This document shows positions 1 to 6,889 of a stretch of 64,000 nucleotides of DNA, in pieces; within the stretch, counting starts at the first letter, position 1, and each line of letters starts with the position of its first letter. The notes beneath the pieces are model-generated. The model saw only the letters and a program-made list of their open reading frames with translations, was not told the DNA's origin and made no database searches. The DNA is from Blastomonas aquatica. GTDB lineage: Bacteria > Pseudomonadota > Alphaproteobacteria > Sphingomonadales > Sphingomonadaceae. The stretch lies in the NCBI RefSeq assembly GCF_014639875.1, contig NZ_BMGD01000001.1:372001-436000 (forward strand), given 5' to 3'. Made by a program: the position numbers and the translations under genes.

Positions 1-900
1 CGCAACCTGTCGGCTGACCAGCATCTGCGCATCGAAAAAACCCTGGGCGTCACGATAGCCGACAATCCCCGTCTGACCGAACGCGTCCAGCCTGATGCGG
101 CTGCGGCCCAGTGAGGTGCTGCCACCGCCGACCAGCAGTGCAGCGAACCGGTCATTCTGGGGCGTGCCGAGGCTGAAACGCCGTTCGACTGCCAGATCGA
201 CCGGGAGTGCGCGCCAGGGCCGCGCGGTGACGCCAAGCGCCAACGTCCGGTCATCATCATTGGCCAGCGCAGAGGCTGCACGAGCATAGACTGCGGGCGC
301 CCGACCCGTATCGCCCAATGCATAGCGGACGATCAACCCGGCCTGACTGCCGCCATATTGCGCGCCCGGTGCCAAGGCGCTTGCCCCGCTCCCCTCGCGC
401 ACCAACGACCACGCATAGACCGACCAGCGTTTGCCCAGTATCTGCGCAGCAGGGTTCGAACCGGCACCCGCCAATGGCGGCGCGGAACCCACCTGTTCGG
501 CTATCAACGGCCAGCGATTTTGGCCCGAGAGATCGGCAGACACAGTCCGACCTCCCATCTCCAGCAGGGGGTGCACCATCGCGCCATCGACTGGGATCGA
601 CCCAGGATCAGCGATGGGCAGCGGCGGCGCTGGAGCCGGCCCTTTCCACATCGTCATGGTGGATGTAGGCAACACAAGCCGGGCACGCCTGCCGACAACG
701 ACCGGCCGCACTGCTTGCCACAGCCCGCTGCGGTCTTCCGATACTGATGTATCTGAAATCGCAGGGAGGAGAACCGGGTTCAGCGCCGGGCCCGGCAAAT
801 GGTGGAAAATCCGCGCCGCCGACCACAAAAGCACGACAGTGCCCAGAAAAAGCAGTGGCTGGCCCCGCATCCTGCGTCGCGGCAGGCGGAGGGACGCCAT
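1..900 (-). CDS. NfrA-like C-terminal-domain protein, partial at its 3' end
   Basis: The frame is open for 300 codons from an ATG at 900-898 and runs off the left edge, so the C-terminus is missing. A hydrophobic segment at about residues 15-30 (PLLFLGTVVLLWSA) suggests a signal or anchor. From about residue 150 on, the pattern (KRWSVYAWSLVREGSG, PGAQYGGSQAGLIVRYAIGD, ERRFSL) resembles the C-terminal domain of the phage N4 adsorption protein NfrA, an outer-membrane protein that works with the inner-membrane glycosyltransferase NfrB in surface-glycan export. The start codon follows the stop of the NfrB-like gene after one base, so the two were translationally coupled. The family call is from memory of the domain pattern and is moderately secure; a TPR part, if present, is not visible. 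Confidence 0.6.
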   Translation of the reverse strand, partial: MASLRLPRRRMRGQPLLFLGTVVLLWSAARIFHHLPGPALNPVLLPAISDTSVSEDRSGLWQAVRPVVVGRRARLVLPTSTMTMWKGPAPAPPLPIADPGSIPVDGAMVHPLLEMGGRTVSADLSGQNRWPLIAEQVGSAPPLAGAGSNPAAQILGKRWSVYAWSLVREGSGASALAPGAQYGGSQAGLIVRYALGDTGRAPAVYARAASALANDDDRTLALGVTARPWRALPVDLAVERRFSLGTPQNDRFAALLVGGGSTSLGRSRIRLDAFGQTGIVGYRDAQGFFDAQMLVSRQVA

Positions 901-901
901 G

Positions 902-1897
902 CTAGTCACGGACAGACGAGGGCTGATGGCTTGCCACCTGCAGCACTGATTGTGCGCTGGCCGCAGGCGCCGGAGGCGCAGCCGGGATGTGATGGCGGGT
1001 CTTTTCCCAGCTCAAAGGTGCCCCCCACAGGCTTGCAGCATAAGCCAGCAGCGCCCGGCGTGCGGCCATTACCGCGATGATGTTGCCGACCAGTGTGCGC
1101 GGCACTGACCACAGCGCCTCACGTCCGCCATATTGCTGCCCGGTACATGCGGCGCGCACGCAGATCCGCCAAGTCAGCACGACCCCGTTGACGATCAGCA
1201 GCGCGCGGAATGCCGGATCGAGCGGCGCTGGTTGGTAGAGGTCTGCCCAGTCGCCGATGCTGACGACCAGCCAGCCCAGCAGACCGAGATACGCGGTAAC
1301 GAGCACCAGCGCGGAAAGCGCCGAGCGCCGGTCACGCGCGCGCATCCAGATATCGCCTACGCCCCTGCCCCATCCGGTTCGATCCCACCCGCTCAAGGCG
1401 ATGCCGATGGTCCATCGGGTCTTTTGCCGAACCGATGCGGTCAGGTCGCCGGGGAAATAGGCGTGGGTGGCGATCAAGCCACCCGTGCCGTCGCGCGCGC
1501 GCACGAACAGCCCGCGCCCACCTGCCTCATGGATGCGGATGCCAAGCTCGTAATCCTCGGTCAGGCTGTCGGTAGCGAACGGGGCCCCGTCCGGCGCAGC
1601 ATCGGCCAGCACCTGCAATGTCGCGCGCGCGAACCCGCAGCCTACCCCCGCACAGGGCATCGCGACCCCCAGACGGCTGCGCACCGGCATCGCGCGGGCA
1701 TGTGCTTCGGTGAACTCATCGGCATAATGGCCGCTGATCAAGCGCGCCGCCGGATCGATCAGCGGACTGACCGGAAGCTGCACGAAAGCGTAACGATCCA
1801 GCAGCCGGTCATAGACCTGCAGCTCGCACGGGTGCACGACATCCTCCGCATCGTGGAGCACCACCGATCTGTAGGCGAACCCGGCTTCGCGCTCGTC
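902..1897 (-). pseudogene. C-terminal fragment of NfrB-like GT2 glycosyltransferase, split by a transposon
   Basis: This is the downstream part of a processive family-2 glycosyltransferase. Visible catalytic motifs are HDAEDVVHP (DxD-like metal-binding region), LTEDYELG (TED motif) and RQKTRW (QxxRW motif), followed by hydrophobic segments around YLGLLGWLVV and LLIVNGVVLTW. An open frame of 333 codons begins at an ATG at 1903, but that ATG lies inside the transposon's left inverted repeat and is not the native start. The true upstream part is at 6336-6856. Joined through one copy of the target duplication, the two parts give 503 codons with no frame break. The split falls between the N-terminal nucleotide-binding part and the catalytic aspartates, so the product is almost certainly inactive. 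NfrB of E. coli is an inner-membrane protein of the N4 receptor and glycan-secretion system. Confidence 0.82.
1890..1897. repeat. Left copy of the 8-bp target-site duplication
   Basis: CGCTCGTC directly flanks the left end of the transposon and is repeated at 6336-6343 beyond its right end. Eight base pairs is the usual duplication length for the IS1595 family. Confidence 0.93.
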
Positions 1898-1922
1898 CGG
1901 CATTATGTAGCAAATGCACCAA
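1898..1922 (+). repeat. Left terminal inverted repeat
   Basis: Twenty-five bases match the reverse complement of 6311-6335 without mismatch, and similarity ends immediately inside. The repeat contains ATG and TAG in the interrupted gene's orientation, so it ends the upstream gene fragment and offers an artificial start to the downstream one. Confidence 0.93.
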
Positions 1923-1985
1923 GCCTGACAGCCCTAGCGCAGCGGGAGAACCGCTGTGATTAGCGCCGCGCTTATGGCGCTGGCG

Positions 1986-2921
1986 TTAGGTTACGCGCAC
2001 ATACCCGTTGTCAGTGATATCCAGACCACTAGCGGGGCCATCCAACATTTCGTCGTCCCACGAGAACATCAGCGGCTCAATGTCAGATTTGTTTTTGGGT
2101 GTGACGGTAAACCACGCAGAGGAATGGGCGCGGCAGCCGTTAGGCAACGAGTAGTTAACCCAAACCATGAAGACAGGAACAATCCCGTCATCGAACGGAT
2201 GGCGCGGGTCATTGCGAGCGAAGTGAATAAAGATTTGCGACTGAGTGCTTCCATTGGGCAGAATGATGAGGCTTTCATCATCTTCCGAATAATCGGCGGC
2301 GTCAACGTTCTCAGCAACGGTTTGAAAGTCCCAAATAGGGCTTCGAAACGCTGGCCCGATGCAGTGGCTGATGCTTGCCTTGAAGGCGGGCGTGGCACCA
2401 ATATTCCCGAGACTAACATCGCATACCAGCAGCAACCCGCCTTGGCTTTGCGTCATAAAAGCGTCCGCAATGGCAACTGTTACCCAAGGTCGTTGCTGTC
2501 TCTCCGCTATCTCGTTCTGCCGCTCCATGGCGATAGTGGCTTTACCAGTATCTTCGACGGCTTCCCGGGTAAGATTGATCTGCCAGAGCAGCAAACTAAT
2601 GCCAGTGATACTCGCCAACACACCGTAGACCGTCCAGTCGGCGGCTTTTTCAGCGGCCTTGGCAGCGCGCCATTGAGCGCAAAGATCGCTTTCAGTTTCG
2701 CTCTGTGGATTATTGCAGGGGGATTTCTGCACTATGCCTTGGGGGATATTGGGGACGGACGAAGACGCCCCGGAATTATCGCTATAGCCCTGCTGGTAGC
2801 TTGGATACCGCTCTATCTTTTCTGGATAGCCTAAGCTGAACGTGTAGGCTCCAAGCCCGAAAGCGATGAGCAGCGCGGCGATTAAAGCCGCAATTCCGAC
2901 GCCCCTATAGCTTCCAGACAT
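1986..2921 (-). CDS. Transposon passenger: hypothetical membrane protein
   Basis: The product has 311 residues and I do not recognise it as a named family. It has an N-terminal hydrophobic segment (about residues 8-28, IAALIAALLIAFGLGAYTFS) and a second at about residues 98-115 (VYGVLASITGISLLLW). Between them lies a 50-70 residue region rich in S, N, Q and P with two cysteines. The second segment is followed by a short charged helix (TREAVEDTGKATIAMERQNEIAERQQRPW) and a C-terminal domain that looks beta-rich. This layout suggests a membrane-anchored sensor or scaffold. The ATG overlaps the end of the DUF6471 gene by 40 bp, so the two are probably co-transcribed. Confidence 0.65.
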   Translation of the reverse strand: MSGSYRGVGIAALIAALLIAFGLGAYTFSLGYPEKIERYPSYQQGYSDNSGASSSVPNIPQGIVQKSPCNNPQSETESDLCAQWRAAKAAEKAADWTVYGVLASITGISLLLWQINLTREAVEDTGKATIAMERQNEIAERQQRPWVTVAIADAFMTQSQGGLLLVCDVSLGNIGATPAFKASISHCIGPAFRSPIWDFQTVAENVDAADYSEDDESLIILPNGSTQSQIFIHFARNDPRHPFDDGIVPVFMVWVNYSLPNGCRAHSSAWFTVTPKNKSDIEPLMFSWDDEMLDGPASGLDITDNGYVRVT

Positions 2922-3106
2922 TGGATCAAAAACACCGCTGTAAATTTACCCCGGCTAAGCTTGTTCCTTACATTCGGCTCGGAGTCCATAACCCCTATGT
3001 CAGCCAGCTTCCCGACCAGCTCAGCGTAGGAGATATTGCGGCGCTTGAGTTCGGCTTTGAGCAAGCCCTTCACCTGGTCTTCCCAGTCTTTTCCGGTCTT
3101 TGGCAT
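2882..3106 (-). CDS. Transposon passenger: DUF6471-like small helical protein
   Basis: The product has 74 residues (begins MPKTGKDWEDQVKGLLKAEL) and resembles the DUF6471 family, small proteins I associate with mobile elements. The middle (RRNISYAELVGKLADIGV, then NVRNKLSRGKFTAVFLIQCLEAIG) has the spacing of a helix-turn-helix of the lambda-repressor fold. It could be a DNA-binding regulator of the element, but this is inference. It is transcribed divergently from the transposase across a 104-bp A/T-rich region with repeated TCATCATAT motifs, a plausible site of action. Confidence 0.65.
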   Translation of the reverse strand: MPKTGKDWEDQVKGLLKAELKRRNISYAELVGKLADIGVMDSEPNVRNKLSRGKFTAVFLIQCLEAIGASELRL

Positions 3107-3154
3107 GATGTATCCTATATGATCATATAATCATCATATGCGATACGTTTGCCA

Positions 3155-3198
3155 TTGACAACAGTGCATATTGTCATCATATAAAGTGCATAAGCACT
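3155..3198 (+). promoter_or_regulatory. Transposase promoter with overlapping hairpin
   Basis: A perfect -35 hexamer TTGACA (3155-3160) is followed after 17 bp by CATATA (3178-3183), a plausible -10. An inverted repeat AGTGC-ATAA-GCACT (3185-3198) falls at the predicted transcript start, just before the transposase ATG at 3211. The 9-bp direct repeat TCATCATAT occurs at 3131-3139 and 3174-3182, the second overlapping the -10. Together these could hold an operator, perhaps for the divergent DUF6471 protein. Confidence 0.5.
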
Positions 3199-3210
3199 GG
3201 AAACGATGAT

Positions 3211-4167
3211 ATGCAACACTTCCTCCTCTCAGCCGCAGCCCGCACACTCAGCCTCAAGGCTGTTTTTCGAATGGGCGAAAACAAGGCATACGACACGTTC
3301 AAGGCTATGCGTTGGGCCGATACGGACGGGGAAGCTGTTTGCCCACGTTGCGGCTGCACAGAGACCTATGACATTGCCACCCGTCGCCGGTTCAAGTGCG
3401 TTGCCTGCTATCACCAGTTCAGCGTCACCAGCGGCACGATCTTCGCAAGCCGCAAAATGTCGTTCACCGATCTTCTGGCTGCAATCGTGATCTTCGTGAA
3501 CGGTGCCAAGGGCATCGCAGCCTTGCAACTCAGCCGCGATCTGGATTGCCAGTATAAGACGGCGTTCGTTCTCACGCACAAGCTGCGCGAAGCGATGGCG
3601 CGCGAGCAGGCCGGTCGCCAGCTGAACGGCGTGGTCGAGATCGATGGCGCTTATTTCGGCGGATACGTGAAGCCGGAAAACCAGAAGGCCGACCGCAAGG
3701 ATCTGCGCTTGAAGTTGAACCGCTCAGGCAAGCGCCAGTGCGTTGTCATCATGCGCGAGCGCAACGGCAAGAGCCTGCCCTTCATCGTGCGCAACGAAGG
3801 CGATGCAGTGCCTTACGTGCGCGATCATGTTGGCACCCTCGCCACTATCCACGCCGACGAAGGAACGGGCTGGGATGCCCTTCACGCTGGCTGGGATACG
3901 AAGCGCGTCAATCACTCGGTTTCGTTCTATGATGAAGGCGCTTGCACCAACCAGGCCGAAAGCTATTTCAGCCGCCTGCGCCGCATGGAAGTCGGAACGC
4001 ACCACCATATCGCAGGCCCATATCTGAACGCCTATGCGCAGGAAGCATCATGGCGTGAAGACAACCGCCGCGTTGATAACGGCAAGCAGACTGCGATGGT
4101 TTTGGATGCTGCACTGGCTGCTAACGTTAGCCGGAAATGGGCTGGGTATTGGCAGCGGGCGGCTTAA
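3211..4167 (+). CDS. IS1595-family transposase
   Basis: The product has 318 residues, normal for the family. An N-terminal zinc ribbon is visible (CPRCGC at about 46-51 and CVAC at about 69-72). The catalytic core of the IS1595 DDE/DDN type follows: EIDGAYFGG (first Asp, about 145), IHADEGTGWD (second acidic site, about 214) and TNQAESYFSRLRRMEVG with the third catalytic position (N or E) and a following basic cluster. No frameshift or internal stop is present. The ATG at 3211 has only a weak ribosome site, which is common for transposases. Its stop codon overlaps the stop of the convergent DUF2335 gene. Confidence 0.93.
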   Translation: MQHFLLSAAARTLSLKAVFRMGENKAYDTFKAMRWADTDGEAVCPRCGCTETYDIATRRRFKCVACYHQFSVTSGTIFASRKMSFTDLLAAIVIFVNGAKGIAALQLSRDLDCQYKTAFVLTHKLREAMAREQAGRQLNGVVEIDGAYFGGYVKPENQKADRKDLRLKLNRSGKRQCVVIMRERNGKSLPFIVRNEGDAVPYVRDHVGTLATIHADEGTGWDALHAGWDTKRVNHSVSFYDEGACTNQAESYFSRLRRMEVGTHHHIAGPYLNAYAQEASWREDNRRVDNGKQTAMVLDAALAANVSRKWAGYWQRAA

Positions 4168-4691
4168 TCCTCTTTTTCGTTGGAACCGCGACCCTTTATC
4201 AACTGTCCTACCACGCCCAAAACGCCCGCGCCCAAAAATGCAGACGCCATCAATTCGTTACCCAGAAACGCTGAGACTCCGGCTGCGATGATCAGCGCCA
4301 TCAATGCCAAAAAACCATACAGACGACCAGCCTTGGCGTCATCGATATCAGCCTGGATGGCAAGTGTCTGAATGTCCTGAGCGTGGGCTAAGTTACCCTC
4401 GGCCATGCTAATGATGCGATCGGCAGCACCAGGACATATTGCCTCATACTCTTTCAGGTGTCGTGGATGGGCGATGGGTCCAGAAAAACGCTCTTCACTG
4501 ACAAAGCTGACCATTTGAGCGACAACTTGGGCTTGCTGCCCGCTGGGCACCAAGTTTCGGATACGGTTAGCAATTTCGTGAGCAATCTCATCGTGCTCAC
4601 TTATCTCAAGCCGAGACTCTTTCCTCGGTAGATTTTCTGGAGTTTTTGCCAATATCTTCCCGTTCGCTCTTTTCCGCATCGCGCAAGGCAT
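4164..4691 (-). CDS. Transposon passenger: DUF2335 membrane protein
   Basis: The ORF has 175 codons; the true start may lie further in, because no clear ribosome site precedes 4691 and the first 28 codons overlap another small ORF. The recognisable DUF2335 core is SGPIAHPRHLKEYEAICPGAADRIISMAE at about residues 71-100, a motif preceding two closely spaced hydrophobic segments (about 123-160, LYGFLALMALIIAAGVSAFL and ASAFLGAGVLGVVGQL). The family is a predicted small membrane protein common on plasmids, phages and transposons; its function is unknown. The gene converges on the transposase gene with overlapping stop codons. Confidence 0.72.
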   Translation of the reverse strand: MPCAMRKRANGKILAKTPENLPRKESRLEISEHDEIAHEIANRIRNLVPSGQQAQVVAQMVSFVSEERFSGPIAHPRHLKEYEAICPGAADRIISMAEGNLAHAQDIQTLAIQADIDDAKAGRLYGFLALMALIIAAGVSAFLGNELMASAFLGAGVLGVVGQLIKGRGSNEKED

Positions 4692-4845
4692 CGCCGACCG
4701 ACAGCCAAGCTGCGCGTATTGACGGTTTGATCATTTGTGCGCGGGCAAACGAGTGCGGCGCAAAGTAGCAATAATGCGCCGCCCACCCGTCTAGGAAGCC
4801 CTTGCGGAAGCTTTTTGATCGTGGTTTGAAAGTTGGCACTTGCAT
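4606..4845 (-). CDS. Possible small transposon-borne protein of unknown function
   Basis: The 79-codon frame begins MQVPTFKPRSKSFRKGFLDG and continues with WAAHYCYFAPHSFARAQ and SIRAAWLSVGDALRDAEKSE. The composition (basic start, aromatic centre, acidic amphipathic end) is protein-like and resembles short phage and plasmid proteins placed before DUF2335 genes. It overlaps the nominal start of the DUF2335 ORF by about 86 bp in another frame, so one of the two starts must be internal. The ribosome site is weak. The 160 bp upstream (4846-5006) carry no gene that I can support. Confidence 0.42.
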   Translation of the reverse strand: MQVPTFKPRSKSFRKGFLDGWAAHYCYFAPHSFARAQMIKPSIRAAWLSVGDALRDAEKSEREDIGKNSRKSTEERVSA

Positions 4846-5006
4846 GTCTCATATATATGGGAGCCAGTAGCAAACGCAATCCTACATCGCAGATATGACC
4901 TGCGCATTAACATTCACCACCGCTCAGAGTCCGCCCTGATAGCCGCCACACTCCTAGCGGGCTGGACGGCCTGGCTTTTCGGTTGATAACGTTAGCAGCA
5001 AGCGAC

Positions 5007-5432
5007 CTAAGCGCCGCCTGCACTCTGCCAGTAAGAAACTTGCACCTGGAGCAACCTTTGCCCTTGCTGGCTCAGGTGACCCATTATCGGGCTGTCACGG
5101 CCTTCGTGTGGGTCGAAGAAATCCGGACCCCAAGGGAGCTCGGCGTGCCGGGCAAGGCAAAATCGGGTTGCGCATTTTAGCCCGCACATGTCCATCTCTG
5201 GCAGATTGGATACCGTGAAATATTCAAGCCCCACGCGGAACGGATCAACGGAAGTTCCATAGACGACTCGCACCCAAGGGTTTCCATCTTGGTCCGCGAA
5301 GTTCTGACGAATCAGGCCGGGATGGTGCTCAGGCGCAGGGTGATCCGGCTGTTCATTATACGGAAACCGGCACCATACTGTGTCGTATGGTGCCGGTGAT
5401 GTGGATAACGGGTAGAAGCGGAGCGGTATCAA
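5007..5432 (-). CDS. Transposon passenger: PemK/MazF-like putative toxin
   Basis: The product has about 141 residues and starts with TTG at 5432, immediately after the stop of the upstream 60-codon gene (TAA then TTG, no gap). The segment YDTVWCRFPYNEQ, followed about 15 residues later by HHPGLIRQNF and then GNPWVRVVYGTS, has the order of PemK/MazF endoribonucleases (G/D-x-V-W-x-x-F, then R/P-P-A-L-V, then V-x-Y-x-T). The expected arginine before the PGLI segment is replaced by histidines, so catalytic competence is uncertain. The tight coupling to a small upstream ORF with its own palindromic promoter region fits a toxin-antitoxin arrangement. The assignment is by motif order only. Confidence 0.5.
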   Translation of the reverse strand: MIPLRFYPLSTSPAPYDTVWCRFPYNEQPDHPAPEHHPGLIRQNFADQDGNPWVRVVYGTSVDPFRVGLEYFTVSNLPEMDMCGLKCATRFCLARHAELPWGPDFFDPHEGRDSPIMGHLSQQGQRLLQVQVSYWQSAGGA

Positions 5433-5615
5433 TTACCACCCAGCCTCATTTATGGCAGTCAGGCGGAAACCCTCGGGTTTCGCAGCGTCAACGGCCTTCT
5501 GCATTGCGTCGAGATATGTTTCGGTTATCTCCGAATGATAGTTCGGCTGCATCCTGATTTTTGGCGACCCGTGGACAGCGGGCTGCTGTGCACGCCCCGC
5601 TTTTGGTTGTCGCAT
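5433..5615 (-). CDS. Small protein upstream of the PemK-like gene, candidate antitoxin
   Basis: The product has 60 residues; the first 20 are basic and disordered, and the rest (YHSEITETYLDAMQKAVDAA) forms a likely amphipathic helix. A strong ribosome site (AAGGAG, 6 bases before ATG) supports the start at 5615. The stop codon abuts the TTG start of the next gene. I recognise no antitoxin family, and the role is inferred from position, size and coupling alone. Confidence 0.5.
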   Translation of the reverse strand: MRQPKAGRAQQPAVHGSPKIRMQPNYHSEITETYLDAMQKAVDAAKPEGFRLTAINEAGW

Positions 5616-5675
5616 TTTATACTCCTTTTTGAGGGATCGGCTCGCTTGCCGAATGACTCAATAACGCTCAAATGA

Positions 5676-5687
5676 CCACTTTAGTGG
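5676..5687. promoter_or_regulatory. Palindrome upstream of the putative toxin-antitoxin pair
   Basis: CCACTTTAGTGG is a perfect inverted repeat with a 2-bp spacer, about 60 bp upstream of the 60-codon gene. It lies next to an A/T-rich TATATA stretch that could be its -10 region. Such palindromes are typical operators of autoregulated toxin-antitoxin operons. Confidence 0.4.
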
Positions 5688-5772
5688 CTATATACAACAA
5701 AAAGTTTCTAAGGCGTGTACGAGGAAATCATTTCCGGTTGGAATCATCGCACAATTCCTCACTGCAACCAGC

Positions 5773-6267
5773 CTATCCGCTGCTCCCATTGCGCCAATTG
5801 CCCGTAGGCTCATCACGCCCACCGCGCAGGCTTATGCGCCAGCGTAGCATCCCACCGGCGTTGGCCTTTTCAGATATGACATAGCCGTTGCTGCGGAGGC
5901 GTGACAACGAATGCCCCGTCCGGCGCTGCATCAGCTTGACCGCCTGCATGTCGTTCACGTTGATCTGGCGCGACCGCATGATCAACAGCGCCAGCTCGTG
6001 CGTTGTAAGCCCGCCTGCGTGTTCCCTGAGCGTAATCAGCATGAACCTTGCCATCTCGCCCCGAAACGCTGCGTAGGCAGGCGGTATTCGCCTTATGGGC
6101 AGTTCTTCCATGTCTATGTCGGGATCGAACACGCGGATAACGGTTTCCAGCGCGTGGAGGTCGGCGACCAGTTTTGCAGCCTGGGCTTGCAGCGCCTCTA
6201 TCTCAGCGACCATTGCAGCACGCTTGCGAATGAGGCCAAAGCGGGTTTGTTCAAAGCCTTCTATCAT
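5773..6267 (-). CDS. Transposon passenger: coiled-coil/winged-helix-like protein
   Basis: The product has 164 residues from the ATG at 6267. The open frame extends to 6492, but that extension crosses the transposon end into the interrupted glycosyltransferase gene and cannot be native. Residues 1-55 form a heptad-like coiled coil (MVAEIEALQAQAAKLVADLH). Residues 80-150 (MARFMLITLREHAGGLTTHELALLIM, then LMQRRTGHSLSRLRSNGYVIS) have the pattern of a winged helix with recognition helix and wing. It may be a DNA-binding regulator carried by the element. No family name is offered. Confidence 0.6.
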   Translation of the reverse strand: MIEGFEQTRFGLIRKRAAMVAEIEALQAQAAKLVADLHALETVIRVFDPDIDMEELPIRRIPPAYAAFRGEMARFMLITLREHAGGLTTHELALLIMRSRQINVNDMQAVKLMQRRTGHSLSRLRSNGYVISEKANAGGMLRWRISLRGGRDEPTGNWRNGSSG

Positions 6268-6310
6268 GACGCCAACGTATCGGAATCGATGACAAACGCA
6301 TAGATTTGCG

Positions 6311-6335
6311 TTGGTGCATTTGCTACATAATGCCG
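6311..6335 (-). repeat. Right terminal inverted repeat
   Basis: Perfect 25-bp inverted copy of 1898-1922, ending at the right boundary of the transposon. Confidence 0.93.
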
Positions 6336-6343
6336 CGCTCGTC
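6336..6343. repeat. Right copy of the 8-bp target-site duplication
   Basis: CGCTCGTC repeats 1890-1897 and restores the coding frame D-E-R of the interrupted gene if one copy is removed together with the element. Confidence 0.93.
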
Positions 6344-6856
6344 GGATCGCATCGCGTGCCAGATATGGTTGAGGCAATCTGCCTTTGATGTTGGCCCGGT
6401 GATACCCAGTGGCACCATCCGTACCCGGCGATCGCCCCGAGCGCCGCGCAAAGCGGCAAAGCCGGTCGCGGGATCATTGGCATACACGCCAATGTACAGC
6501 CTGTAGTCCTGCCCCGGCCAGCGGTGCAGGCAATGGCCGACCATATCGGCGATCACATCGGCTTCATCCCAGGCAGGGACAAAGACAGCCTGACGTGGGA
6601 ATTTGTCCGAATCTACCGGCTTGTCTGCGGATGTGGGCGCCACGAACACAAGCCCGTGCGCTTCGTCATCACGGTGGCGGAAAATCCGTTGCCAGAACCA
6701 CACACCATCCAACGCCAAATCATCGAGTGCTCCGATGAGAAACCAGATACCGGAAAACAGAAGAAGCTCGGCAGCGGTGAAGTCAACCGACGCGAAAACC
6801 GTGCACGCCAGCGAGGCGCACAGATTTTCACCTGTTGATGCTCCAATCGATCCCAA
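6336..6856 (-). pseudogene. N-terminal fragment of the split NfrB-like GT2 glycosyltransferase
   Basis: This part encodes about 174 residues: an N-terminal hydrophobic segment (AAELLLFSGIWFLIGALDDL), a polar linker, and the start of the GT-A nucleotide-binding fold (RQAVFVPAWDEADVIADMV, then DYRLYIGVYANDPATG and KADCLNHIWHAM). It runs into a stop inside the transposon end after the residues DERGIM. The ATG at 6856 lies 33 bp after the stop of the DUF389 gene, so the two probably shared a transcript. It continues in frame in 902-1889. Confidence 0.82.
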
Positions 6857-6889
6857 GCAATGCCCCCCGGCGGGGCAGACATGCCCCCG

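Larger units (their letters stand above)
1898..6335. mobile_element. IS1595-family transposon with passenger genes, 4438 bp
   Basis: The element is bounded by perfect 25-bp inverted repeats (left end begins CGGCATTATGTAGCAAATGC) and an exact 8-bp direct repeat of the target. It encodes one IS1595-type transposase (3211-4167, plus strand). All likely passenger genes are on the minus strand: a membrane protein, a DUF6471 protein, a DUF2335 protein with an overlapping small ORF, a PemK-like putative toxin with a small partner, and a coiled-coil protein. The short promoter region 3107-3210 is visibly richer in A/T than the flanking chromosome. Passenger genes are known in some IS1595 subgroups. 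The intact ends, perfect repeats and intact transposase suggest a recent insertion that may still be mobile. Confidence 0.92.

Noticed and set aside
6268-6492. Upstream extension of the coiled-coil passenger gene
   Set aside because: It crosses the transposon end into the interrupted glycosyltransferase gene and exists only because of the insertion.
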